64,000 bases of DNA, from positions 17,709,501 to 17,773,500 of the forward strand of contig OY754335.1 of the NCBI GenBank assembly GCA_963573305.1, read 5' to 3'. A program made the translations under genes and the position numbers. Source of the DNA: Pyrrhosoma nymphula (taxonomy: Eukaryota; Arthropoda; Insecta; Odonata; Coenagrionidae). The notes below the pieces were generated by a model, which made no database searches, was not told the origin of the DNA, and saw only the letters and a program-made list of their open reading frames with translations. This document shows positions 1-12,426 of the stretch, in pieces; the stretch's first letter is position 1, and each line of letters opens with the position of its first letter.

Positions 1-78
1 ATGATTAATTTGTTTCAGTAACACCAATGTCGTATGGTTCGAGAAGTTGACTTACTTTGAAAGTAACTGCCAAACATA

Positions 79-876
79 GTGAGCCAAATGCTACAATTTG
101 GCAGCTTCAGCGCCCAACCAATACTGAAGAAGATACACAGCACATCTCTCAAGGTTGATTTGGAGCATGATAAGAAGTCTGCTAATATAGTAGCAGAATA
201 TGACTTACAAGCGGTATTACCATGCCCTCAGGGTGATGCCTCAACGTTTTATTACGTCTCCAAATTGAATGATTTTAATTTTACGATTTTTCAACAAAAC
301 ACCAATTTAATTAATTGCTACGTTTGGCACGAGGGACAGGCAAACCGAGGTTCTGTTGAAAGCACTTCCTGTGTTTGGCGTTACTTAGAAGAATTGCATC
401 ATGAAAGAGGTTATGAGTCGAGCATCGAACACAATACAGGAGTCATTTTTTATTCCGATAATTGCGCTGGACGAAATAAAAATAAAAACATTACGACGAT
501 GTACCGTAAAGCTATTTTAACGTTCAAGTTGATTAAATCTATAACGCACAAATATTATATTTCTTGGCATATTCAAAACGAGGGAGACAGTGCACATTCT
601 GATATTGAGAAGCAGATTAAAAAAGCTAGAAAATCCTGTCCAATCTATGTCCCTGATCATTATGTGAGCCTTATAAGGTCGGCAAAAAAAACTGGAAAGC
701 CATATACCGTGCACGAGCTTTGTTATGACGATTTTTATGATCTCCAAAATGAAGGCATTGAAATTAATAAAAAGTACACTGACAAGGAAACCTTCAAGAT
801 TTCTGACGTTAACATTTTTAGAATTGATCAAGATAGACCAAACAAGCTGATATACAAGAATTCTTATGGTGAATAA
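79..876 (+). pseudogene. Transposon-derived ORF, DUF7869-like, 5' incomplete
   Basis: The ORF is open for about 265 codons; the first ATG is at 88, and the frame-opening GTG at 79 is probably not a start. Visible motifs are EYDLQAVLPCPQGD, NCYVWHEGQANRGS, FYSDNCAGRNKNKN, and a C-terminal block with YVPDHYVSLIRSA followed by YTVHELCYDDFYDL. From memory, this order (D in the Q/VL block, WHEG..RGS, YSDNC.GQNKN, YVP..W/Y..) is that of a highly repeated arthropod and cnidarian hypothetical-protein family (DUF7869-type), which I take to be a DDE-like transposase derivative. The acidic residues in those blocks could be catalytic, but this is inference. No host gene surrounds it and a LINE relic follows at 1.6 kb. 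The N-terminal part usual for the family is not visible, so the copy is probably truncated. The family call is moderately sure, the transposase class is not. Confidence 0.55.
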
Positions 877-879
877 GAT

Positions 880-1580
880 TTTAAATTAGTATTATTAACT
901 AATATTCTTAAAACCACTCGAAGTAAATCATCAGAATCTGGCAATCAGAAGCTGAAGCATATACTGCTAAGAAAGGTATAACAGAGGCTAAAAAGACCGG
1001 ACTGTTGCGGTTAATAGAAAAAATGTACTTCCAAAATATTAATTTGATTTTTATAATAACCTGTAGGTTATTTTTTCTTCACTGACTACATTTACGTAAT
1101 TATATTATAAGAGTAATAATCAAAAGAATTACAAAGACTGATTTTGGGTTCAAATAATTTTGAATTGTGTTATACTGTGTTTATAAAATAAATTCTTTTC
1201 TTGTAATTATCTATTGTTTCAGTTAATTGCCCTTCATAGATATTAAAGTTAAAATTTATATTTTGATGTGTCACAAGTCAAAGCCCTTTACCTAAAATTG
1301 AAGTTTTTTAAAGAAAAAAGTCACATGTCTAAACCCTTAGGGATAATATTTAGGTTAGAAGAAAAAAACCTATACAAAAGTTACCCCTAAGTATGTACTT
1401 TAAACAAAGTAAAAGATAATGCTTATGTGATTTTACGGAGCTAAGTGATACTCAGTTGAGCTTTGGTGAAAACTTTGAATGGGATTTTCTCCAAACTAGT
1501 GGTTTTCGAGTTATGCCGGTTTTCTTCCAAGGTAGCGATATATTTGAAGAGTCGCATTTCATTAATCGAGCGTTTAGAAC
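880..1580. other. AT-rich stretch without a recognised gene
   Basis: There is no open frame with recognisable protein motifs, no tandem repeat and no inverted repeat in this stretch. It separates the transposon-derived ORF from the LINE relic and may be the non-coding 3' part of the former element. Confidence 0.4.
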
Positions 1581-1584
1581 AAGA

Positions 1585-1804
1585 AGCCATTTTATCCCAA
1601 AGACTTCTCACGGAGAAGAGTATTCAAAAGGACCAGCCCACATCAATTTGCGTCATTGACCTTAAGAAAGCATTCGACCATGTGGATCGGAACAGATTCC
1701 TGACTACAATGAAGTGCACAGACCGTCATTTAATGACAAAAGAGATGAATAGAGACTCTTACACAGAAGAACTAGCAGTGATTAAATGGGGCGCTGATGT
1801 GTAG
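1585..1804 (+). pseudogene. LINE reverse transcriptase relic, motif A segment
   Basis: A 113-codon frame contains TSICVIDLKKAFDHVDRNRF, which matches the conserved reverse-transcriptase motif A region of non-LTR elements (hydrophobic-D-L-x-K-A-F-D). Upstream residues (RLEQEAILSQRLL) and the sequence after motif A do not align with a normal RT and the frame ends soon, so this is a decayed fragment. It may belong with the RT C-terminal piece 150 bases downstream, with the palm centre lost. Confidence 0.5.
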
Positions 1805-1949
1805 GAAGCATAAGAGAGTAAAAGTTTGAGACACAGATATGCTTTGTCACCCATGATCTTCCGAATTTGCTTTAAAAAAATCAATGACTGAAATGAAGGA
1901 AAAATTCAAAACAGTAATAAAAGTGCATGGAGAAAACCAGCATGCTACG

Positions 1950-2632
1950 CATAGCTAATGGCATAGCAATTTGTACAGAGATCTAGGCGATGAGTCTGAC
2001 AAGATTGCGTTGCAAAAAGACCTAGATGCTATAAATGAATGGTGCAATACTTGGCAGTTAGAATTGAATTTTAAAAAGTGCGTTGTGATGAATTTTTGGA
2101 AAAAATAATAACTCGGACAACGAAACGTACACAATTAATCAAACAGACTTATCAAATGTAAGCTCAGTTAAATACTTAGGTGTGACCCTTACTCAGGACC
2201 CTCAGGGAAATCTGCGGACAGGCTAGTCGCAAATTGGGATTTATCAAAAGAATATTAGGAAAATGCGACGAGAAGGTTAAAGAACGATGTTATTTTTCAC
2301 TCGTGAGACCTCACTTGGAGTATGCCGATAGCATATGGGACCCTTACGAAGTAGGACTAATCTCTGAAGTAGATCGAATACAGCGGAGAGCAGCAAGATT
2401 TGTGAAAAGTTGTTACGATAAACTTAGCAGTGTTACCGAATTTTTGAAGGAATTAGGGTGGGAAACTGATCGAAGGGAGAAATACACGTTAAATATTTTG
2501 CGCAAGTTCGCAGCAGATAGTTTTTTGCCGGTCGTTCGACATATACTGGTAGAGCCAACGTACTACGGTAGAGCCGATCATAGGAATAAAATAAAGGAAA
2601 TTGGCTACAGAAGCGATAGATTTAAAATGTAA
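1950..2632 (+). pseudogene. CR1/Jockey-like LINE RT C-terminal relic
   Basis: In broken frames the sequence reads LQKDLDAINEWCNTWQLELN then KKCVVMNFWKK (the segment that follows the catalytic DD motif in CR1/Jockey RTs), a YLGVTLT block, and then a clean 132-codon frame with YFSLVRPHLEYADSIWDPY and VDRIQRRAARFV, the hallmark thumb and C-terminal region of CR1/L2/Jockey non-LTR elements. A stop and a frameshift near 2105-2230 separate the blocks. The catalytic FADD region is absent, so the copy is dead. It ends at the TAA at 2630 and I see no poly(A) tail. Confidence 0.7.
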
Positions 2633-2639
2633 TTTTTCC

Positions 2640-3230
2640 CACGTACAATAAGGGGTCATAACAGTTGCGATAGATCAATCATATGAAACTCCCACCCTCA
2701 ATAGGTAGAGTAGAATTTTCACTTGTGCTTAATAACACAACATCATTACTAACACTTCACACCGGTCAATTTGTCCGGCATTATTTTATTTTGTTCTCTG
2801 CATGAAGTAGCATCTCGTAGCATTCATTAATTAACAGCATCAGTAATATTAACCACTATATGTGTCTATAGCATTATTCTGCATGTTTGCATGTTCATTT
2901 ACGTATCACTATCCCAGTTTCCGGTTGGACTGCGCACTGTTTTCCTGACTGTTTTTTGGCCTGCGCCTAGCGGCAGGAGGACCGTGCGAGGTTCTGATTT
3001 GTGCTGGGACGAGTGGTGCATGCCTGCTGTGGAATCACCCCGTGCCACACACCCTAGTGGTGGCTTGCACGGTACTTTGTAGATGAGAGAGTGAGAGCGA
3101 CCACGTTTTCAAAGAGTTGGTTGCAGAATGAACGGGGTTTACAGAAGTGGAATAAAGGGCAATTTATTCGTCGTACCGATCCCTGCCCTCTCATTGGCTA
3201 CGCTTACTTTCCACGTGAAAAGTCAGCCGT
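2640..3230. other. Intergenic, no recognised feature
   Basis: There is a short open frame at 2891-3082 without motifs. I see no RNA gene, repeat or coding homology here. Confidence 0.35.
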
Positions 3231-3244
3231 GATTTTTGTGACAT

Positions 3245-3389
3245 AGGTATATAAAACATCGTATGTATTTTGTATTTTAATGTATTTTCAAAATACAAAC
3301 TACTTCTTAATATTATTTTAGATACAAAATACAAAAGTATCGAAAATACGTATTTCAAATACATGTATTATTGATACTGCCCATCTCTG
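3245..3389 (-). mobile_element. hAT-type element terminus
   Basis: The segment is rich in TATTTTGTATTT-like repeats and ends in ACTGCCCATCTCTG, which read on the minus strand is CAGAGATGGGCAGT, a typical hAT terminal inverted repeat. AT-rich subterminal repeats around GTATTT and AATACA are also usual for hAT MITEs. The partner terminus was not found upstream, so this is a solo or truncated end. Confidence 0.5.
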
Positions 3390-3559
3390 CCTATATCAAT
3401 GCCTTAATAATATATGCCAGAATAATCATTAAGTAGGCTAAATGCAGAGGGTATGGTATATCTGATAAGTGTTAGCGGTAAAAGCAGGAGGAGTAGGATT
3501 AGAAATGGGTTGGGTCATGAAATAATGTGTAATTGATGCTCCGTTAATGGATATGTTTG

Positions 3560-3772
3560 AAATGAGTGTGCTTCGGTGATCTGGCCATGCCGAGAAAAGG
3601 AATGAGAGTCGAATAATGAAACATATTTATGATATTGTAGTGAATGGCGTGAGAGGAAGTAATAGACCGAGGAATTCACGGATGAATGTGGTGGAAGATA
3701 CTCTTATGAGAAGACACATTTGTAGTCTTGAGAACAGGAGGTCGTTTATGAAGCAATATGTACGAGTATAAC
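3560..3772 (+). pseudogene. LINE C-terminal relic
   Basis: The plus strand reads, in one interrupted frame, LRWSGHAEKRNESRIMKHIY then VVNGVRGSNRPRNSRMN and EDTLMRRHICSLENRRSFMK. This is the common C-terminal signature of arthropod APE-type LINE ORF2 (L.WFGHV.R....., G.RGRGRPR..W.D.V..DL). It is short, has no RT core, and is a dead fragment. Confidence 0.55.
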
Positions 3773-3970
3773 GTTCAAAAGTGGTATGTAAGAATACGTT
3801 AGTGCGGAATAAATTATCATAAGAGAGCTATTTGAACAGACTCTCGCTCATGAATATACATATGGATCCTAAACTTGCCCCCAGTGGGTGTTGCCAAACA
3901 TTCCGCATGCACCGAAAAAGCAGGACCAAGCAGATTGTAGCGCCGCCACTCTAAAGAAGGTGGTTCTAAT

Positions 3971-4180
3971 AAGGAAAGACCGTGATTCAAATGGAGATAC
4001 TGGAAATACAGGGCATGGAATTGGCCTCCCTATTAACACCGGCAATTTTTGACACACACAAGCGAGCCATGCCGAAGGAAAGGTCGTGATTCAAATGGAG
4101 ATACTGGAAATAAAGGTACCGGAATTGGCCACCCAATTAAACCGGCCATTTTTGACACACAGAAGCGGAACCATGCGGAC
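3971..4180 (+). repeat. Two-unit tandem repeat, 105-bp period
   Basis: Two adjacent copies start with AAGGAAAGACCGTGATTC at 3971 and AAGGAAAGGTCGTGATTC at 4076. They share GTGATTCAAATGGAGATACT, the ATTGGCC block and the ATTTTTGACACACA block with scattered differences. Partial similarity extends on both flanks (an AAGCA/ATGC-rich block at 3905-3945 and again at 4163-4190). Confidence 0.7.
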
Positions 4181-4363
4181 TGCAGCGCGACCTATCTTTT
4201 GCGGAAAGCTAGGCAACACCTTTGCCCGTACAGTGGTCCCAAAGATTTAGATCCATATGTATATTCATGCTCTCACTTTTGCGTATGTGTTACGCCATGT
4301 GTGATTCGTGGAGAAGAAATCGAAGCGAAGAAAAATGCAATCAGTAGGGAGCAGTTCATACCT

Positions 4364-4390
4364 GATATATATATATATATATATATATAT
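4364..4390. repeat. (TA)n microsatellite
   Basis: About 13 uninterrupted TA dinucleotides. Confidence 0.9.
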
Positions 4391-5150
4391 GCAACGATGT
4401 ATCCTTAGGGCATTGATTTTGAAGCACTCCTATCTTGTGTAGGAAGAGAACCGAGAACACTGCACCACACTCTAAATGCTTGAGGATCACTTCACAATCG
4501 TAAATGTTGGACTCGCACACAATAACACCCGCTCACAAAACTACCCAACTCTAGACATCAAACACAGGATAACACACGCTCACATTACTCGGGATTGTTG
4601 GGGGCCGGAAACAAAACGTAAAACTTCCTCCGTGAGAGATATTAACGACAGTCGTTGAAACAAATTAATCAAAGAAGGCTTTCCATCGGTGATCTGTCAA
4701 CTTCGGTATGCCTAATGCACTTCTTCACGCTTCAAATCCTCTGCTGAAACTAGCACACGACACAAAAAAAAACTTAAACTTAAAGTGCTTATTCCTTTAT
4801 CCAAAAACCACATTTCATATGCATTCTCCCTATTTTCACCAGATATTCTTGCGACTAGGTTCCTGCTAACAGCTAACCTCGTGTCCTGAATGTTTATGTT
4901 CATGGCTAATACCGGAGTCTCTCTTTTCCCTCTCAAGGTTCAGCATAGGGTTGCCTCTTTGGAGACTCGGTAAAACGGAAAGGTCGTCCGTTCCGTAATT
5001 TTCCGACTCACTCATTTACGGCAGGGACTTTGGAGGTTCCTTGCCTTACTTGTCAAATTTTACCGCAGAGTGTCAGATCACAGCTGTCTTGCACAGGGCC
5101 GTTTACACGTGCAAACTACTACAATAGTCGCTTGCTCCAAGTAACTTGCG
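4391..5150. other. Intergenic, no recognised feature
   Basis: Only short frames without motifs are present. No RNA gene or repeat was recognised. Confidence 0.35.
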
Positions 5151-5159
5151 CAATAAACT

Positions 5160-5600
5160 TGCCAGTATAAACACACCTTTAGATTGGTTAACTGCAGTCC
5201 TCAATTCTTTCCTATATTCGTATGTAATTTCCTCTTTATTTTCTCTATGTATTTATCCTTTGCCCTTCCCCGTGGAACTTTTGCCTATACTTTTCCTCAA
5301 TTTTATTTCTCCAAAACCTATTGTGCCTCAGAGTCTGCCCAATCCACCTGGTTCTTCTTTTCTCCAGAGTGTTCCATTTGGTTCTTTCCCCTTCTACGTT
5401 TTTGTATACACCTTCACTTCTTATATTACCCGTCCATTTGACCTTCAGCACCCGCATCCAACACCATTTTTCGAAAGCTCCTAATCTTTTCTGGCCTGCT
5501 TTTTCAATGGTCCATGCTTCCGATCCATGGAGTGCCACGCTATACGCAAATGTTTTAACATACCGTAAAATAATTGAAATTTCATTTAATTCATATTCTG
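5160..5600 (-). pseudogene. LINE ORF2 C-terminal relic
   Basis: The minus-strand frame contains MALHGSEAWTIEKAGQKRL, then GAFEKWCWMRVLKVKWTGNI, VYKNVEGERTKWNTLEKRR and RWIGQTLRHNRF. This is the classic end of arthropod LINE ORF2 proteins (L.YGSE.W.......+L.AFE.W..R..L.I.W......E.V....). The RT core is missing. The same signature occurs at 14.1 kb and 49.2 kb, so several related copies populate the region. Confidence 0.65.
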
Positions 5601-5639
5601 TATACCTATCGAAAACCGCGTCCTCTGCTTAGTATGGAA

Positions 5640-8060
5640 AACAAAATCATACCTTTCCACGCCTTTTTTTTACGAAAATCCCGAAATTACACGGTGCTAT
5701 ACGTACCGTGCATATTACCGTGAATAATAACGTACCATATTATATTCTGCCGTATATATTAAGAAATATATAATATTATTGTATGATACATTATATAATA
5801 TAATAAGAAAAAATGGTAATAATAAAGTCAATATAATAACTAATACTATTGTAATTGCTGTTTTCGCAAAAAATACTATTTCCATGATGCAAATTAACCT
5901 AGGGATTTGAAAAGTAATAAAACTTGGGCACTTGACCTGCCATTTTTAAAACATTTACCCCTATATTGACTACTTTGGAGAGCTTATCATTGTAACTGTA
6001 GATAATTTTCCCAATTTCTGCATGGTTATAAAAAGAACCTTAACTATGGGAATAGACACAGATAAGGGCCATTTATTCTTTTATCTGAGCCGGCTTAATC
6101 GCCTTCCAATCATCATACAAAACTTACAATTAGGACCTCAGATATTCCGAATAATGCGCTGATAATTTTAACTCCACTTAAAATTTACCATATTTTCGAG
6201 AGCAAAGACGGGTAAAATTAAAGGAACGAAAAGTCCTAACAGTTTTCTTTATTTCAGTAATTTCAAAATCCACTCTTTCGTCACATTCTTTCACTTCCAT
6301 ACTGCCAGACCGAAATCAGGGTACTCGGTAACATATTATGTTTAAAATCAAACTGAATGACTTTGGTTCCGTTCAGCACCACAAACCCTCCAGCGATATC
6401 CCCTTTAAGTTCGGACAAAATCTATTGCCAGGTAAGGGGAAAAACCTCTTAAGCCAATATTTCCCAAAAATCCCCCTCAACTCCTCTTAATGATAACGCC
6501 TTTCCGAAAGTCTAATGCCGATATATATCGTCGGGGACTTTCCCATTGAAAGTGGAGGATCCGGGTTGATTTGTGAATATTGAAAAAAAAACTTCCGACC
6601 TTAGTTGGAAACGAGATCAAGGCAGTTTTTCAGGATTTGTGCTATAACGAGCTGAAAAAAGGTCTCCAGCTTATGTTGCCCAAGTTTGACCATACGAAAT
6701 GTTTAATTCTGATTATAGAAGACATTATTATTTGATTCACATAGAAGTATCTTTTTTTCTTTTAAACTTGATAAGATAACTTCACTTTCGTTGATTAAAA
6801 AAATTAAAATATCAAACAGCGTTATTACGCATTAAGTATTATCTATTATTACGACCGCATCTCTAACGAAAAATACTTTTATTGGGATAAAAAAGCATGT
6901 TTGAGATTAAAGGTGAGCTTTCAAACTTTGGGTTATCCAGAAAGCACAGTACCAATCTTATTAACCAACTCGCTTGCAATTCTTAACATAGAGAAATTGT
7001 CTCCTGTTTCGCAGATTAGTCCTCAAATTAATCAAAAGCGGAGCTAGCTCAAGGGGCATTAAAAGTATGATTATGTCTCAAACGCATGGCGGTAAAATGG
7101 CTAAGTTTTTTCAAAGCTTTAAAGAGATGATTACGTCTAAAATAATTTAGAAAGTGTAAACCCTATACACTTGGGTGAACAGCTAAGTCTAACTGAACTC
7201 AAAATTATTAATTTGCAAAATAAAAATAGCAAATCCTGGTTTTTTTTCAAATGAATATCCAAGGTGAAAATGGCCACACGCGGCTAAAGGATTTTTATGA
7301 GAACGTATGTGGCCATTATATGGCCTCTATGGCCATTCTATGGTAAAGGCTGCCGATCATCAGCGGTTATTTTAGACCGATGTCCTTAGCCACATAAAGC
7401 TATTTACCACCTGAAGCCATTGCCACAGACGGATGGAAAAACTTCATGGCAAGGGCCATGAACTTCATTTTTCATTGTATTTAACACAAATAAACCAACA
7501 TCTAATAAATATTTTAAGGGCCTTTAAAATTGAAAAATTTAGTTCTATGATTATTAATATTTATTAGACATTGATAATATTGAATAAAAATATTTTTCTA
7601 TCGATATTTATTAAATATTGTATACACATTGAAATAGTATATTGAAAAATGTTTTTGACTGACCCCAAGAAGTCTTGAACTACGGCTGGATATTTGCAGA
7701 ATATTGGCTCCATGATGGCAAGGTTAAAAATAAACATAATATACTTACAAATTCTCTCACTCAGCATGCATGCTGTACGGCAGACGACATATTTTAATCA
7801 CATTTCTTTACATCTTTCATATTAACATTCACACGGTATTTTACCAATTGACTGGTACATTTTTGGGGATTCATACCCTATTTTTGCTCATATCAGGTAT
7901 AGTAATATTCTTCGCATAATTATTGAGTTCCTCGATCTGGTCTTTCTTCAGCTCATTACATATATGCCGTTACACTATATATGCCTTTAAATTTTTCGTC
8001 CAACATCTCTATTCTTCTCCTCGCTCTCCTGTATTCCTATCTAATACCCTCCATAACCGA
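5640..8060. other. AT-rich region without a recognised gene
   Basis: No open frame has recognisable motifs. Repeated TGGCCA-type words at 7270-7340 suggest a low-copy local repeat but not a defined element. Frames at 7564-7767 and 7923-8060 look like chance openings. Confidence 0.35.
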
Positions 8061-8062
8061 AT

Positions 8063-8228
8063 ATTTGAGGGTACCGGGACTAGCCACGGTATTTCATTTA
8101 CGGAGTCACCCGCAAGTGCACATAAGTGCAATATTCCACAGAAGAAAAATCATTCACCTTGACCGAGTTTCGAACCCGGATCCCTCGATTTCGCGCCGAG
8201 TGCTTTAGCTAGTTAAGCTACCGAGGCC
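8063..8228 (-). mobile_element. tRNA-derived SINE, family A, near full length
   Basis: Read on the minus strand the copy begins GCCTCGGTAGCTTAACTAGC (pol III A box), has GGGTTCGAAAC (B box) about 45 bases later, then a body containing TTCTGTGGAATATTGCAC and GCGGGTGACTCCGTAAATG. The tRNA-like head with split A and B boxes followed by an unrelated body defines a SINE. This is the most complete copy of the family in the window. Confidence 0.8.
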
Positions 8229-8290
8229 TATAAAGCTCTCTCCTAAAAAGCTCTCAAAAGTCTACAGGGGGCGAGTAGCTTAACTCTCCT

Positions 8291-8363
8291 CGCCTCGGTA
8301 GCTTAACTGGCTGAAGCACTCGGTGTGAAATCGAAGGATCCGGGTTCAAAACCCGGTCAAGGC
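8291..8363 (+). mobile_element. tRNA-derived SINE, family A head
   Basis: The copy runs CGCCTCGGTAGCTTAACTGG, then GGGTTCAAAACCCGGTCAAG. It is only the tRNA-like head and is immediately followed by a second head copy, so one inserted into or beside the other. Confidence 0.75.
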
Positions 8364-8371
8364 GCCGTAGC

Positions 8372-8475
8372 AGCCTCGGTAGCTTAACTGGCTAAAGAAC
8401 TCGGCGCGAAATCGAGAATCGGGTTTGAATACCGGTCAAGGCTAATGATTTTTCCTCTGTGGAATATTGCACCCT
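8372..8475 (+). mobile_element. tRNA-derived SINE, family A
   Basis: The copy starts GCCTCGGTAGCTTAACTGGC, has a B-box-like GGGTTTGAATACC, then the family body TGATTTTTCCTCTGTGGAAT. It is in tandem with the previous head copy. Confidence 0.75.
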
Positions 8476-8562
8476 CCATAGCAGTGGGTTTCCCACTTCT
8501 ATTGACCCGATTATCTATTGGTTACCCAATTTTCCAAAATATTATCCCATATATTTACCAAT

Positions 8563-8707
8563 TTTGAGGGTACCGGGACTAGCCACGGTAGTTACCTTTA
8601 CGGAGTCACCCGCAAGTGCACATAAGTGAGATATTCCACAGAGGAAAAATCATTCATCCTGAATCCCGGTCAAGGCGAGTGATTTTTCCTCTATGGAATA
8701 TCGCACC
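8563..8707. mobile_element. Two SINE-A body fragments in head-to-head orientation
   Basis: 8563-8661 is a minus-strand body (CGGAGTCACCCGCAAGTGCA, then ATTCCACAGAGGAAAAATCA). 8664-8707 is a plus-strand B-box end and body (CCCGGTCAAGGCGAGTGATT, then TTCCTCTATGGAATATCGCA). The tRNA heads are missing between them, leaving a near-palindrome. Confidence 0.7.
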
Positions 8708-8709
8708 CA

Positions 8710-11700
8710 TATATTTATTTTTTTTAACCATTATTGTTTACATTCTTGCTGCTACTTAAAAATTACTTCCGCAATTAAGGTGGTTGGAGCGATTTTAGTT
8801 CATGTACAGATTTTCACGAAACTTTGCTCTATTATAACAAGTAGTCTTATGTCATATTACACATATTTCGTAATAATTCGATGACATATGAACAGCTATT
8901 CTTATAAACGAGAAATTATACATTTCTTATTATTATAATTGTTGTTAATACATGTCAAGGTGTTATGCCGAGTCCAATATTCGAAAGAACATATTTCAAT
9001 ATAATTTCGTCTGAATTTCGAATACCGCACTCCAGTCGTAACATGCTTAAATTAAGATAAAATATATAATTCATGTATAATTTCCATTGCTGCCTGTATA
9101 ATGTGTTCCAACAGATGCCCTGAAATAAAATTTTGTCCATGATTTTGTTTTCGATTTACTTAAAAGATATTAAAACTTGCACGCAATCACCTAAGATTAG
9201 AGATCCAGCCACCTCAATGACCTCAATATTTTTTAGCGACCCAATTTACCACCAAGCAGATGCCATTGGGAGTACAGCGGCAGCGAAACATGATGGCAGT
9301 CGCCAAATTGCCAAATGGAAATTATCCAATGTCACATACCCTTGAGAGAAAGTATGTTCACAATTTCATATCTTCGAATTTTCAGTCCTCTTAACTCGTA
9401 TATTACCAACACGGTATTTTTTATCGATCAATTTTCAGTCTGCCACATGAGTTTAATAAGCCAAGTTGCAGTTAATTTAACTTTAAAAATGCATTGTTTT
9501 ACCAGCTCTAGTTCAAGATATGATGAAATTTCTTGTTCAAGACGACTGATATGTATTTCATCTTTTCAAACCAAATCAATGTTAATGCCGAGTTCACCGA
9601 GTTTTAAGTGTTCTTCACTTTCCGTTGATAATCTCAAAACTGGTGTTTACATTCCAAATCACGTATTTAAGGTTTTGTTTGTTTGGCATTCGTGTGCAAA
9701 GCACAAAACATTCTAAGCATTTAATACGTGATTCTGAAATCACAAAACCATTTTTACGTGATTAAAATAACAGGTAGGATAAATCGCAACGGTCGAAGCA
9801 CTTTGCCGAGGAAAATATTCTTTCTGACCGTAAACCAGATATTACGCAGGTTAGGTAGTTATCTCTATTTAACTTGGTTTGAGCGAGATATTTCCCTAGT
9901 CATAATGGAGTCCTTTTCGAATTTTATTTTTTTAATTTCAGCGTTAGTAAGAAGTATGAAGTGAATATTGTAATATGGCGCAAAAATTAAGATAAATATG
10001 ACAAAAATTCTCAGTAATTATATAAATATAACTACATAAGTTTCTAACTTGAATCATTTTTTCACGCCGTAGTGTGAAAGCGGTTTCACAGCAGATGTTT
10101 TTTTGCGATTCTGTAAAAACTACTGCGGTTAATAATTGATTATATTTTATAAATAGTTTAAAAAATATACAAATTAAACACACTTACTTTTTTGACGAAA
10201 TCTAGGCATTATAAATTCCTAATTTTGTCAATAATACACAGCCGTAATCTATCCCATGCTAAACAGTTGCTATTGTTTGGCAAATTGCTCGAAATGTAGT
10301 TCGACAAGGAGTTAGCATTTTGATATCACTGGAAAGATGCAAGTTTTTTCTTTAAGATGAGGTCATACTCATCAAATTCTAGTTGAAGTGATATTTCGCT
10401 CAAACTACCTTAACGCTATCAGCTACCTCAGTTGAGTTTCTACTGAAATTAACTGAGTATAAGCAGTCCAAGCACAAGCGGAGAAAATTTTTGCAAGCCA
10501 AGACAAAAGAGACACGAGTAAATTAATCATTGACATCGGTGTTTTGTTTTTGACTCTTCTGTTTATATCTCGTGTACGCATGTCAACACATTTTTTCAAC
10601 TCGACACTTACGCCGCCAACTCATCCGCTTCGAAGTCTGAGTGCGAAAGAAAAAAAACAGCTTATCCAGCACCGTGACGTTCTTATTTTACGTCCGTTCA
10701 CTTCGATATGCAGTTCGTTGACATCCTAAAGAAATAGGAACAACGTAGCAAAATGAAACAGACACCATTAAGATCGCATTTTAGACAAATTTCCCGCGGT
10801 AGAAAACACCACGCAGGGATCAAAGCACCAATCGTCAACACAAAAAGCACAAGTAGCCACGACAAGACCTAGCATACTTTGAATAGCCTGGAAAGTACAT
10901 AACACTTTATTTTAAACAATATTATTGTCAATTAGATATTCTATTTGGGATGAAAGTAGAAAAACCGTGCTTAAAGAATTTAAACGGAAAGCAGCGCTTA
11001 TGTAAAAAAATATGTAGATGCAGAATTCATAAAAATCACTAAGAAAGGTATTTTAAAACTACTGATAAAACTGGAAGCCCATATAGAAAACTGAATTTAA
11101 CGCTAGCCAACCAAAGAAGCATAAAGAGAGCCTTCAAATATTTTTTTCACGAAAACAGCTACAGAGAATGTTATGATCGAAAAGCTCCACTTTTGAATCA
11201 ATGCATGGGGCTTGGAGATAACTGTTTATCTTCGGTTTTCTTAGTTCAGATGCCGTTTTCTCTTATAACCTGGGTTCATACTTTTACGCAATTTGAATTC
11301 ATTTAAACTTTGAATTTTAAGGTATTTTTTCACTATTGTGGAAGACCAAACTCGGCTGGAATGAATTAGTCTAGACGTATTAGACGAAAAAATATTACAT
11401 CAATCTGAAGGGAAATGAGTTATTATGAATTATACGAAAACCATTCGGATCAATCAATTTTTGCCAGTAAGCTATGTCAAGAAATGTTATGTGAACACGC
11501 AGATGGTAAAAAATTAATTATTATATTATTGACGAGTATAGTTCTGAATATTAGTTCCGTTAAATTCTGTGGGTTATTCGTTTACCCTAAAACGTTGAGA
11601 CCAGGCTACGAATACATTTTCCCTACGTCACCGTAAAATTATAACGACATGTATGATCCATCAACGGCGGAATAATTCGCGAAAATTGGTTCATTTTTTT

Positions 11701-12420
11701 CATTTAGTACTGATCTCATTTCCACCTCATATTTTGATCTTTGATCCAGATTTTATCAATCATAGCACAGTACGCTGCTTCTGAGGACACGCTCAGAAGT
11801 GATGCTACTCGACTCAGACATTGAATGCCACTCTGAAGTGATAAAAATGCGATGACAATTGTTTAACATTTTGTCTGCGAATGTGAGACACGTCACTACG
11901 AGCAAAAACGTACCTTCGAAACCCAACCATGTATTTTAGATTTAACTTCGGTACCTATGCCAATTTGCATGAGGCATTTTTGGGTTTTCTAATTATTTTC
12001 CTCGATCCTACTGCTTAGCATGCCTTAGTACAAATTTAATAAGTGGAGGCCTGCAACAGAGATTTAAAGGAGAAACTGCAACTTTTGTAAATATGAAAAT
12101 AGAGGAAAAAACTGCGATGACAAAATGATTGGATAGAATTTTTTGCAGATGCGTCCCTTGAAAAGGAATTGGCGAATAGTTTGGCAACTAATAAATTGAA
12201 AAGAAGAGATCCACAATCAATTGGACATATTTTTCAAAAATGATGAAATTAGGTGGAAAAGAAAAACCAAGAAGAGCATACAGTGGTTGCTGAAGACGGA
12301 AAAGAGTGTGTTTATGACAGACTTGAAAAATAAGTTCGAATAAATGAAGACGTCGGCAAAGATAGAAAATAAGAGGATGGCTGAGACCTGCAATTTCATG
12401 AATTCCACTCGACAGTTCCT
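8710..12420. other. Long AT-rich region without a recognised gene
   Basis: Frames of 60-130 codons (for example 9315-9716) carry no recognisable domain, signal peptide or splice context that I can support. No RNA gene, microsatellite or element terminus was recognised. Confidence 0.35.
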
Positions 12421-12426
12421 TAAGGG

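Noticed and set aside
7270..7430. Possible tandem repeat of TGGCCA words
   Set aside because: Spacing is irregular and no unit could be defined.
8160..8400. Functional tRNA genes
   Set aside because: A- and B-box spacing is tRNA-like, but the acceptor stems do not pair, several degenerate copies exist, and they continue into a shared non-tRNA body.
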